The notes under the pieces: model-generated
Databases searched by the model: none
What the model was told of the DNA's origin: nothing
What the model saw: the letters and a program-made list of their open reading frames with translations, nothing else
Shown here: one piece after another, positions 1 through 5,811 of the stretch
Position numbering within the stretch: the first letter of the stretch is position 1
Layout of the letters: every line of letters starts with the position of its first letter
Position numbers and translations under genes: made by a program
Source of the DNA: CAUZRD01 sp963582255
GTDB lineage: Bacteria > Pseudomonadota > Alphaproteobacteria > Rhizobiales > TMED25
DNA length: 5,811 nt
Direction: 5' to 3'
NCBI GenBank assembly: GCA_963582255.1
Contig: CAUZRD010000139.1
Span: 1 to 5,811, forward strand

Positions 1-60
1 GAGTGTTTGCCTGACTTGACTTATGGGGCCTGGCCCGCGACACACATTCGGCGGGCATAA
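1..60 (+). other. Possible 3' tail of an upstream coding frame
   Basis: Frame 1 is open from the window edge and stops at TAA 58-60, reading ECLPDLTYGAWPATHIRRA. The other two plus frames stop within the first 20 bases. Nineteen residues are too few to recognise a family, and an open stretch this short can arise by chance. It could be the end of the gene upstream of proS or simply non-coding leader. Confidence 0.15.
33..56 (+). terminator. Inverted repeat upstream of proS (hairpin, role uncertain)
   Basis: GCCCGC at 33-38 is perfectly complementary to GCGGGC at 51-56. The stem can extend inward by a GA/TC pairing if G50 is bulged. No T-run follows on the plus strand (the next bases are ATAACCG), so it is not a classical intrinsic terminator. 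It may be an attenuating leader hairpin, the end of an upstream transcript, or chance. No convincing sigma-70 promoter was found between here and proS; TTGACT at 16-21 has no matching -10 box at a normal distance. Confidence 0.25.
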
Positions 61-87
61 CCGTCTTAATCCCTATGGATCGGACCC

Positions 88-1416
88 ATGCGTCTTTCCA
101 AATATTTTCTTCCTGTACTGAAAGAAAATCCACGCGAAGCGGATATTGCTTCTCACCGGCTTATGTTGCGCGCGGCTATGATCCAGCAATCTAGTGCCGG
201 AATATATTCCTGGCTACCGTTAGGCTTGAGCGTTTTACGCAACATTGAACGGATTGTTCGCGAAGAACAGGTTCGGGCAGGGGCGATCGAGGTTTTGATG
301 CCAACAATTCAGCCAGCTGAATTGTGGCGCCGCAGCGGCCGCTATGATGACTATGGAAAGGAGATGCTTCGCTTCTCAGATCGTCATGGTCGCGATATGC
401 TTTATGGCCCAACAAATGAAGAACAGATTACCAGCATTTATGCTGATGGGGCGAGGTCCTACAAAGATCTTCCACGCAGTTTATTCCATATTCAGTGGAA
501 ATTTCGCGATGAAATCCGCCCACGTTTTGGCGTGATGCGTGGCCGAGAGTTTCTAATGAAGGACGCCTATTCTTTTGATCTAACACCTGAAGATGGCCGC
601 CATTCTTATAATAAAATGTTTGTTGCCTATCTGCGTACATTTAGCCGATTGGGAATTAAAGCTATTCCTATGATTGCTGAGACCGGTCCCATTGGTGGGA
701 AGATGAGTCACGAATTTGTAGTTCTTGCTGAAACCGGTGAAAGCCAGGTGTTCTGCCATCGCGCATTGGTTGACCTGGCGGCCCCGGGTGATGACATAAA
801 CTATGACAGCGATCTTTCCCCGCTGGTGGATGACTGGACATCATATTATGCTGCGACGGATGATGTGCATGATGCTGAACGGTTTGAACTCGAGGTCGCG
901 AAAAGCGATCGCATGCATGCTAGGGGAATTGAAGTCGGGCATATCTTCTTTTTCGGCACTAAATATTCTGAGCTGCTTGGTGCGCGTGTTCAAACTAATT
1001 CTGGAGAAACCGTTACTGTTCATTCTGGATCCTACGGCATTGGAGTTTCCAGGCTGGTTGGTGCAATTATTGAGGCAAGTCATGATGAAAACGGAATCAT
1101 CTGGCCTGAATCAGTCGCGCCATTCAAAGTTGCGGTGCTTAATCTAAAATTGGGTGATAGTGAATGCGATGGCGCGTGCAACACACTTTACGCACGCCTG
1201 TCAGAATCCTGTATTGAGGTTATTTATGATGATCTCGATGAACGTGCCGGTGAGAAATTCGCCCGTATGGATCTGATTGGTATCCCCTGGCAGATCATCG
1301 TTGGCCCGAGGGGGCTAAAAGATGGCTGTGTGGAACTTAAAAACAGGAAAACTGGCGACCGTTCCTCGATGACTCTGGATGATGCCGTGAATTATCTAAG
1401 GAAAAACATACAATGA
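88..1416 (+). CDS. proS: Prolyl-tRNA synthetase, short form without editing insert
   Basis: Cytoplasmic class II aminoacyl-tRNA synthetase that activates proline with ATP and charges tRNA-Pro. The 442-residue protein begins MRLSKYFLPVLKENP, the usual start of the alphaproteobacterial family, which supports the ATG at 88. Visible elements are the motif 1 region (about 40-72), the TNEE loop (109-112), motif 2 (about 138-163, with R140 and E142), motif 3 (H312-R322, GSYGIGVSR), and a C-terminal anticodon-binding domain from about 346 to the end. The roughly 180-residue INS editing domain found between motifs 2 and 3 in long bacterial ProRS (about 570 residues) is absent. This is normal for the short class, in which clearing of Ala-tRNA-Pro is done by separate ProXp-ala-type proteins. 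The stop codon overlaps the lolC start (ATGA 1413-1416), implying co-transcription and coupled translation. No frameshift or missing catalytic motif is seen. Confidence 0.97.
   Translation: MRLSKYFLPVLKENPREADIASHRLMLRAAMIQQSSAGIYSWLPLGLSVLRNIERIVREEQVRAGAIEVLMPTIQPAELWRRSGRYDDYGKEMLRFSDRHGRDMLYGPTNEEQITSIYADGARSYKDLPRSLFHIQWKFRDEIRPRFGVMRGREFLMKDAYSFDLTPEDGRHSYNKMFVAYLRTFSRLGIKAIPMIAETGPIGGKMSHEFVVLAETGESQVFCHRALVDLAAPGDDINYDSDLSPLVDDWTSYYAATDDVHDAERFELEVAKSDRMHARGIEVGHIFFFGTKYSELLGARVQTNSGETVTVHSGSYGIGVSRLVGAIIEASHDENGIIWPESVAPFKVAVLNLKLGDSECDGACNTLYARLSESCIEVIYDDLDERAGEKFARMDLIGIPWQIIVGPRGLKDGCVELKNRKTGDRSSMTLDDAVNYLRKNIQ
1398..1402 (+). promoter_or_regulatory. Ribosome binding site for lolC
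   Basis: AAGGA lies 10 bases before the ATG at 1413, inside the last codons of proS. It supports the overlapping start of lolC rather than a later one. Confidence 0.55.
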
Positions 1417-2693
1417 GTTCGCCTGCACCGCGCGCGGCTGGGGCATTTTCTGCATTTGAATGGATGATGGCCGGACGCTATCTGCGTGCGCGTGGCCGCG
1501 ATGGTGTCATATCCGTTATCGCCGGCGTTTCTCTACTGGGAATAATGCTGGGTGTTGCGATGCTGATTATTGTGCTGGCGGTCATGAATGGTTTCCGTGC
1601 CCAGCTTCTTGATAAGATTTTGGGTGTGAATGGCCATCTTACCGTTCAGGTTCTTGACCAATCGTTTGTCAATTATGATGCCGTAACGTTGAATATTCTA
1701 ACCGCTCCTGGCGTTGTGCGAGCTATTCCATTCATTGAAGGCCAGGTTATGGTTTCATCAAATAATTACTCAAATGGAGCGCTGGTGCGTGGCATTACAG
1801 AAGAGGGACTTTCTCATCTGGATAAAATTTCTGGCAGTATTAGATTTGGATCGTTGATTAATTTTGATCATTCTGAAAGCGTACTTATTGGTGCGCGCTT
1901 GGCCAACAATCTTGGCTTGTCGGTTGGTGAGAAGATTACTCTGGTGGCCCCGCGTGGAACCGTGACGCCATTCGGCACAGTTCCACGCATAAAATCCTAT
2001 CCGATCAGTGCAATTTTCGAAGTAGGTATGTCTGAATACGACACCAGTCTGTTGTTCATGCCGCTGCCTGAAGCACAAAAATATTTCAACAAACCCGATG
2101 CCATCACAGCGATCGAAGTATTTATCGATGATCCGGATCGCATACATTTGTTGCGTAGCGGGATTGAGAAGGCTGCTAGCGCCGAGACACCGATGCATGT
2201 GACTGATTGGCGCGAGCGTAATAGTACATTTTTTACAGCCCTGGAGGTTGAGCGAGATCTGATGTTCATTATCGTGTCTCTGGTCGTACTGGTCGCGGCG
2301 CTTAATATCATCTCCGGTATGATCATGCTGGTGAAGGATAAGAGTGGGGAGATCGCGATTTTGCGTACCATGGGAGCTACCAGAGGCGCGATCATGCGGA
2401 TATTTTTTATCACAGGTACCTCGATTGGCGTGACTGGGACGTTATTGGGTTTAATAGCTGGCACAGTGTTTTGCGCAAACATCGAATGGATCAGAGGGCT
2501 AATCACTAAACTTACTGGTACGAAGCTCTTCGCGCCCGAACTCTACTATCTAACTAAACTCCCTGCTGAGATGCGAGTGGATGAAGTGATTTCGGTTATG
2601 GTGATGGCGCTTTTACTTTCGATACTGGCGACTATCTATCCCTCATGGCGTGCTGCGGCTATCGATCCGGTCAAGGCACTGCGTTACGAATGA
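1413..2693 (+). CDS. lolC: Lipoprotein-releasing ABC transporter permease, LolC/LolE family
   Basis: Inner-membrane subunit of the Lol system, which extracts mature outer-membrane lipoproteins from the inner membrane and passes them to the periplasmic carrier LolA. The 426-residue protein has the family layout: a cytoplasmic N-terminus with the GRYLRARGRDG motif (21-31), TM1 about 32-58, a large periplasmic domain of about 220 residues, TM2 about 283-307, TM3 about 330-354 and TM4 about 392-412. It ends with the characteristic DPVKALRYE. The cytoplasmic loop after TM2 carries the conserved KDKSGEIAILRTMGAT stretch, which contacts the ATPase. Only one permease gene lies here, so the transporter may use a homodimer as in LolF-type systems, whereas enterobacteria use a LolC/LolE heterodimer. 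That is inference, since a second copy could lie elsewhere. Both ends overlap neighbours by ATGA, with proS upstream and lolD downstream. Confidence 0.95.
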   Translation: MSSPAPRAAGAFSAFEWMMAGRYLRARGRDGVISVIAGVSLLGIMLGVAMLIIVLAVMNGFRAQLLDKILGVNGHLTVQVLDQSFVNYDAVTLNILTAPGVVRAIPFIEGQVMVSSNNYSNGALVRGITEEGLSHLDKISGSIRFGSLINFDHSESVLIGARLANNLGLSVGEKITLVAPRGTVTPFGTVPRIKSYPISAIFEVGMSEYDTSLLFMPLPEAQKYFNKPDAITAIEVFIDDPDRIHLLRSGIEKAASAETPMHVTDWRERNSTFFTALEVERDLMFIIVSLVVLVAALNIISGMIMLVKDKSGEIAILRTMGATRGAIMRIFFITGTSIGVTGTLLGLIAGTVFCANIEWIRGLITKLTGTKLFAPELYYLTKLPAEMRVDEVISVMVMALLLSILATIYPSWRAAAIDPVKALRYE

Positions 2694-3391
2694 CATACAC
2701 AAATCCGGAATCTACTTCCGCGGCGCTCGAGCTAGCCGGTGTGTCACGCAGCTATGAACAAGGTGGTGCCAAGCTGAAGGTTTTTGAAAACGCGAGCACG
2801 ATCATTCAACCAGGTGAGATGGTAGCTCTTGTTGGTCCGTCTGGTGCGGGTAAATCATCACTCCTACATATAGCGGGACTATTGGAAGCGCCAGATTCCG
2901 GTGATGTTCTGATATGTGGAAAGACTACCTCAAGCATGTCAGACCGACAGCGATCTTCCGTGCGTCGCCAAACAGTGGGTTTCATATATCAGTTTCATCA
3001 TCTGTTGCCAGAATTCACAGCTAGAGAGAACGTCGTCATACCGCAAATGATTGCTGGCACATCACGCAAGGACGCTGGGTACCGCGCCGAGGAGCTGTTG
3101 AATTTTCTTGGGCTAATGGGACGTTTGCGTCACCGTCCAGGTGAATTATCTGGAGGTGAGCAGCAGCGTGTGGCTATCGCCCGCGCGCTTGCTAACCGGC
3201 CACGTGTGCTTTTGGCTGATGAGCCGACCGGTAACCTTGATCCAGCGACTTCGAACAAAGTCCTCGATGTGCTGATTGCACTTGCCCGCTCCGAAGGTCT
3301 GGCAGCCTTGATTGCGACGCACAATCATGAACTTGCAAGCTCTTTGGATCGCACACTTCATTTGAGTGATGGTAGGATAGAAGAGATTTAA
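2690..3391 (+). CDS. lolD: Lipoprotein-releasing system ATP-binding protein LolD
   Basis: Cytoplasmic ABC ATPase that powers lipoprotein release by the LolC-type permease. I chose the ATG at 2690, which overlaps the lolC stop as ATGA and gives 233 residues, the usual LolD length. A start at 2645 would add 15 residues read out of frame from lolC and is unlikely. Visible motifs are Walker A GPSGAGKS (49-56), Q-loop Q101, the LolD-typical HHLLPEFTARENV (103-115), ABC signature LSGGEQQ (153-159), Walker B ending in D177-E178, the D-loop around 181-184 and the switch H211. All catalytic residues are present. In several alphaproteobacteria I recall dnaE following this proS-lolC-lolD run; here the gene run ends with lolD and a minus-strand gene fragment follows. 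There is no strong separate ribosome binding site, so translation is probably coupled to lolC. Confidence 0.96.
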   Translation: MTYTNPESTSAALELAGVSRSYEQGGAKLKVFENASTIIQPGEMVALVGPSGAGKSSLLHIAGLLEAPDSGDVLICGKTTSSMSDRQRSSVRRQTVGFIYQFHHLLPEFTARENVVIPQMIAGTSRKDAGYRAEELLNFLGLMGRLRHRPGELSGGEQQRVAIARALANRPRVLLADEPTGNLDPATSNKVLDVLIALARSEGLAALIATHNHELASSLDRTLHLSDGRIEEI

Positions 3392-3392
3392 T

Positions 3393-3419
3393 TCGGCGCT
3401 AGTTCTATTGTGCGCCCGA
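3393..3419. terminator. Bulged hairpin just after lolD, possible terminator
   Basis: TCGGCGC at 3393-3399 pairs with GCGCCCGA at 3412-3419 if one C is bulged, with a 12-base loop. It begins two bases after the lolD stop codon and overlaps the 3' end of the sseA remnant on the other strand. No T-run follows on either strand, so an intrinsic terminator is only weakly supported. Its placement between convergent genes makes a transcript-end role plausible. Confidence 0.3.
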
Positions 3420-3662
3420 TGTGTAGCGCTTGTTCGTGGGAACGAGATTCCGATGCGAAAGCCTGTGGGGTAGTCTGTTAGTCAGGGCTGATATTTTATC
3501 GATATCGAAATAAATAGCGCCTGGAATATGCTGATCCAAATATTCAGACCAACCGTCGCGGTTTCGTTCAGGCATGTACCAGGATGCATCTAAAATGATT
3601 AGATTGTCATCTCCCAGCTTTTCTAAAAGCCAATCCGTATGCACCAGAGGATCTGGATGAGA
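3405..3662 (-). pseudogene. sseA: Remnant of 3-mercaptopyruvate sulfurtransferase, N-terminal fragment
   Basis: The minus strand encodes HTDWLLEKLGDDNLIILDASWYMP, then GWSEYLDQHIPGAIYFDID and LTNRLPH. This matches the start of the first rhodanese domain of SseA-type sulfurtransferases, which move sulfur from 3-mercaptopyruvate to thiophilic acceptors. Intact family members have about 280 residues in two rhodanese domains, with the catalytic cysteine in the second. Here homology is lost after about 60 residues (near 3465), the frame stops at 3405-3407, and the whole catalytic domain is missing. From GTG at 3644 the frame gives 79 codons. Family-like residues (SHPDPLV) continue upstream to about 3662, but there is no ATG before the in-frame TGA at 3705-3707, so the original start also seems lost. 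It lies downstream of cysK on the same strand, suggesting a former cysK-sseA sulfur unit. An expressed short protein cannot be excluded, but it would lack the active site. Confidence 0.82.
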
Positions 3663-3908
3663 GGCCTTTGTGGTGATCGAAATACCTTCAGATTTGTCAG
3701 TTTTTCATACTTCGCTGTACGTTGAAATTACTACAGTACTCTTGTTTACATTGCCGGATTTCAAAAACATTTGAATACCATATTGTCCGCTACTAGTAGG
3801 CAGAAATTGGTAAAATAAAGGAATTTTCTTCCGTGGCACTTAACTGCCTAAATTCGTACTGAGAAAATGCGCTCATAAGTAGAGAAGAGGAAATACCATC
3901 CGTCGTAA
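3663..3908. other. AT-rich spacer between sseA remnant and cysK, no gene recognised
   Basis: About 250 bases with stops in all frames and no recognisable protein, tRNA or other RNA. It lies directly downstream of cysK. The only structure noted is a perfect 10-base palindrome, CTACTAGTAG at 3790-3799, which could be a binding site or chance. There is no clear stem-loop plus T-run to end the cysK transcript. The stretch may be further eroded sequence belonging to the former sseA locus, but nothing readable remains to show it. Confidence 0.5.
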
Positions 3909-4958
3909 TCAGGTTTTATTCTCAACAAAAAGATCGGAATGGCTTCCAACTTCTTTCTTTAGCCAATTAGGAATTGGTAGTTTTTTGCCTTCTAGAAAGG
4001 AACGATTGAACAATTTACTCTGATAACGCGTTCCATAATCGCAAAGGATTGTAACGATGGTATGCCCTGGGCCTAATTCACGAGCAAGGCGTACCGCACC
4101 TGCTATATTGATGGCGCTAGAACCGCCGACGATCATGCCCTCATTAGCTGCAAGATCAAAAATATAGGGTAGGGCTTCGCTATCTGGGATTGTCATCGGT
4201 TGGTCTACTTTAATATCGGAGATGATGGCAGTTTCGCGGCCAAGCCCGATCCCTTCTGCGATTGAGCTTCCTGTCGAGGATTTAGCCTCGCCATGAGAAA
4301 AATACTCACACATTGCAGCGCCTTGGGGATCAGCACATCCGATTACAATGTCTGATTTAACTTCGCGTAGAAAGCTGGACACACCGGCGATTGTACCACC
4401 AGTTCCAACTGAGCAGATAAAGCCATCTATATTGCCATTCGTATCGACCCAGATTTCAGGTCCGGTAGTCAGGTAATGCGCTTTACGATTATCGAGATTA
4501 TTCCACTGATCGGCGAAAAGAATGCCATTGGGTTCGCTCTGTCTCAGGCTGTTGGCAAGTCGGCGTGCCACATGCTGGTAACTGTTGGGGTCTTTATATG
4601 GTAAGGCGGGAACTTCGATCAGTTCTGCGCCGCACAGGTGGAGCATATCTTTCTTTTCCTGAGCTTGTGTGTCAGGAATGACAATCAAAGTACGATAACC
4701 ACGCGCATTGGCTACAAGGGCAAGTCCAATGCCAGTATTGCCGGCGGTGCCCTCCACAATCAGCCCACCCAACTTCAAATCACCGCGCTTCTCTGCTTCT
4801 AATACCATGTGTAAGGCAGGTCTGTCCTTAACCGATTGGCCAGGATTCATGAACTCCGCTTTACCGAGAATCCGGCAACCAGTTGCCTCGCTGACCTGCC
4901 GAAGATATATAAGCGGCGTGTTGCCGATGAGATGGCCCAAGTCTTCGCGAATCTGCAT
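3909..4958 (-). CDS. cysK: Cysteine synthase (O-acetylserine sulfhydrylase family)
   Basis: PLP-dependent fold-type II enzyme expected in the cytoplasm. The family joins O-acetylserine and sulfide to make cysteine, the last step of sulfate assimilation. The 349-residue protein starts at ATG 4956-4958, preceded by AAGG six bases upstream. Visible features are LIGNTPLIYL (10-19), the PLP lysine K44 in SVKDRP (42-47), the substrate loop TAGNTG (71-76), the PLP phosphate-binding GTGGT (185-189), EGIGLG (235-240) and GGSSAIN (278-284), whose serine should contact the PLP ring nitrogen. The loop has Ala72 where classical CysK has Ser (TSGNTG), and the protein is some 25-40 residues longer than enterobacterial CysK. 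It therefore belongs to a distinct branch, and cystathionine beta-synthase-like or other beta-replacement activity cannot be excluded. No CBS domain is present. It diverges from the ceramidase-like gene and lies upstream of the sseA fragment, with which it may have formed an operon. Confidence 0.9.
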   Translation of the reverse strand: MQIREDLGHLIGNTPLIYLRQVSEATGCRILGKAEFMNPGQSVKDRPALHMVLEAEKRGDLKLGGLIVEGTAGNTGIGLALVANARGYRTLIVIPDTQAQEKKDMLHLCGAELIEVPALPYKDPNSYQHVARRLANSLRQSEPNGILFADQWNNLDNRKAHYLTTGPEIWVDTNGNIDGFICSVGTGGTIAGVSSFLREVKSDIVIGCADPQGAAMCEYFSHGEAKSSTGSSIAEGIGLGRETAIISDIKVDQPMTIPDSEALPYIFDLAANEGMIVGGSSAINIAGAVRLARELGPGHTIVTILCDYGTRYQSKLFNRSFLEGKKLPIPNWLKKEVGSHSDLFVENKT

Positions 4959-4964
4959 GCGAAA

Positions 4965-4968
4965 CCTT
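4965..4968 (-). promoter_or_regulatory. Ribosome binding site for cysK
   Basis: On the minus strand AAGG, at the end of an A-run, lies six bases before the ATG ending at 4958. The good spacing supports this start codon. Confidence 0.6.
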
Positions 4969-5099
4969 TTTTAATTTCTGGTACCTCAGGGTTACCTTTG
5001 GGAATTTAGCCAGCACATCAACCAATCGCAAGCTCGGCAACCCTCCAGGCACTTCTTGCAAGGATGTTGTCCACATTAAGTCACGCTGGCAAACATCAA

Positions 5100-5112
5100 T
5101 TGACAATATAAT
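5100..5112 (+). promoter_or_regulatory. Possible promoter elements upstream of the ceramidase-like gene
   Basis: A perfect TTGACA (5100-5105) and a perfect TATAAT (5107-5112) occur with only one base between them, so they cannot act together as -35 and -10 boxes. TATAAT could serve as a -10 with the weak CTGGCA at 5086-5091, at a short 15-base spacing. It lies 54 bases before the start codon. This is suggestive only. Confidence 0.25.
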
Positions 5113-5166
5113 GGCAAACTGTGTTTCAAGGCAGTTCATGATTTTAATCAGCATTACTGGAAGCTA

Positions 5167-5811
5167 ATGAATCCATTTTTTATCTATTATTGTGAGCGTT
5201 CAGGATTACCAGGGCTTTTCGCAGAGCCCCTTAATTTTGTCAGCAATCTTGCATTCATAATTGCTGCTATTTTGATCTGGCGTATGTTGGCGCGGACCCC
5301 TGTATTGTCTGTGCGGATGCATTGGGATATTTTTCTTCTTACCGCAATCATATTTATAATTGGCATGGGAAGTGCGTCCTGGCACTCCTATCCGATGGCA
5401 ATAACCCATTTGTTGGATGTTATTCCGATCCTCGTGTTCATCCTTGGGTATATTGCCATATTCATGATCAGGGTTGTGAGATTGAGCTGGGGTGGTGCAC
5501 TAGCAGTTGTTATCTTATTTATATGTTTGAGCTTCGGAGCTCCGCAGTTCCTGTCTACCAAACCGCTTGGTGGATCAGGCGCATATGTTCCGGCACTCTC
5601 GGCAATGGTGCTTACATCCCTTGCCATGTTTATGCTGAAAAATCCCCATACTTGGAAGATGTGTCTTGCCTGTGCCTTGTTTTCCGTATCGCTTAGCCTG
5701 CGTTCTGTGGACATCACACTCTGCGGTGTTTTACCTATTGGCACACATTTTATCTGGCATATGCTAAATGCCTCTGTGCTTTTCACGTTGATGAGGCTGC
5801 TTACTGATGCT
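5167..5811 (+). CDS. Ceramidase-family (CREST) membrane hydrolase, open at window end
   Basis: Integral membrane protein of the alkaline ceramidase family, whose characterised members hydrolyse the ceramide amide bond to a sphingoid base and fatty acid. The visible 215 residues contain about seven hydrophobic helices (roughly 22-41, 53-72, 79-101, 107-124, 141-157, 163-178 and 189-211). The zinc-site pattern of human ACER3 (S77, H81, D92, H217, H221) is reproduced with identical local spacing: S69, H73 and D84 in GSASWHSYPMAITHLLD, and H194 and H198 in GTHFIWH. The N-terminal YYCE (7-10) and E20 in AEPLNFVSN resemble the calcium-binding region of that family. ATG 5167 is the only standard start after the in-frame TGA at 5101-5103. 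A GGAAG lies unusually close, three bases upstream. No stop occurs before the window ends, but both catalytic halves are present, so little is probably missing. Actual substrate is inferred. Confidence 0.85.
   Translation, partial: MNPFFIYYCERSGLPGLFAEPLNFVSNLAFIIAAILIWRMLARTPVLSVRMHWDIFLLTAIIFIIGMGSASWHSYPMAITHLLDVIPILVFILGYIAIFMIRVVRLSWGGALAVVILFICLSFGAPQFLSTKPLGGSGAYVPALSAMVLTSLAMFMLKNPHTWKMCLACALFSVSLSLRSVDITLCGVLPIGTHFIWHMLNASVLFTLMRLLTDA

Larger units (their letters stand above)
4959..5166. other. Divergent intergenic region between cysK and the ceramidase-like gene
   Basis: These 208 bases should hold the promoters of both divergent genes. Near the cysK side, GGTACCTCAGGGTTACC (4980-4996) is an imperfect inverted repeat just upstream of the cysK ribosome binding site. 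A minus-strand frame crosses the region and runs into the cysK start, but its product resembles nothing I know. I see no riboswitch or RNA gene. Confidence 0.5.

Noticed and set aside
1..87. Possible tRNA or riboswitch upstream of proS
   Set aside because: There is one short inverted repeat but no cloverleaf arms, TΨC-like motif or known riboswitch core.
1770..2506. Two long minus-strand open frames (1770-2198 and 1997-2506)
   Set aside because: Both lie wholly inside the well-conserved lolC gene, have no family resemblance and no upstream signals. They are antisense shadows.
2645..2689. Longer lolD start at 2645
   Set aside because: The extra 15 residues are lolC sequence read out of frame. 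The ATG at 2690 forms the ATGA overlap and gives the normal family length.
3493..3512. Palindromic ATCGATATCGA stretch
   Set aside because: It falls in the sseA remnant and is explained by its conserved DID codons. There is no sign of regulatory use.
4861..5154. Minus-strand frame of 97 codons covering the cysK leader and overlapping the cysK start
   Set aside because: The product resembles no known family, and its 3' third is cysK read in another frame. A leader peptide role cannot be shown, so it is not annotated.
5206..5786. Open frames on both strands at 5206-5409, 5322-5696 and 5388-5786
   Set aside because: All overlap the ceramidase-like gene, whose conserved motifs fix the true frame. 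The others are shadows.

Overview
The window looks like a chromosomal segment from an alphaproteobacterium, most plausibly Rhodospirillales or Acetobacterales. The evidence is a short bacterial prolyl-tRNA synthetase without an inserted editing domain, followed by a tightly overlapped proS-lolC-lolD run, a cysteine synthase of the alphaproteobacterial type, and a ceramidase-like membrane protein. By eye the base composition is mid-GC in genes and clearly AT-richer between them. The family assignments are firm; the lineage below class level is inferred.

Layout: positions 1-87 are a leader with a small inverted repeat and possibly the tail of an upstream frame. Positions 88-3391 are a plus-strand operon: proS, lolC and lolD, joined by two ATGA overlaps of 4 bp each. 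Positions 3405 to about 3662 hold, on the minus strand, a decayed 5' fragment of sseA (3-mercaptopyruvate sulfurtransferase). About 250 bp without recognisable coding follow. Positions 3909-4958 (minus) are an intact cysK-like cysteine synthase. A divergent spacer of 208 bp then leads to a plus-strand seven-helix ceramidase-family hydrolase that starts at 5167 and is still open at the window end.

How the genes fit together: proS supplies Pro-tRNA for translation. LolC and LolD form the inner-membrane ABC machine that releases lipoproteins to LolA for transport to the outer membrane. The minus-strand pair was probably a sulfur/cysteine unit (cysK followed by sseA), of which only cysK remains functional. 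The ceramidase-like protein points to ceramide or sphingolipid turnover in the membrane.

I found no mobile element, CRISPR array, rRNA, tRNA or clearly novel system. The most informative oddities are the sseA remnant next to lolD and the well-preserved metal-site geometry of the ceramidase-like protein.
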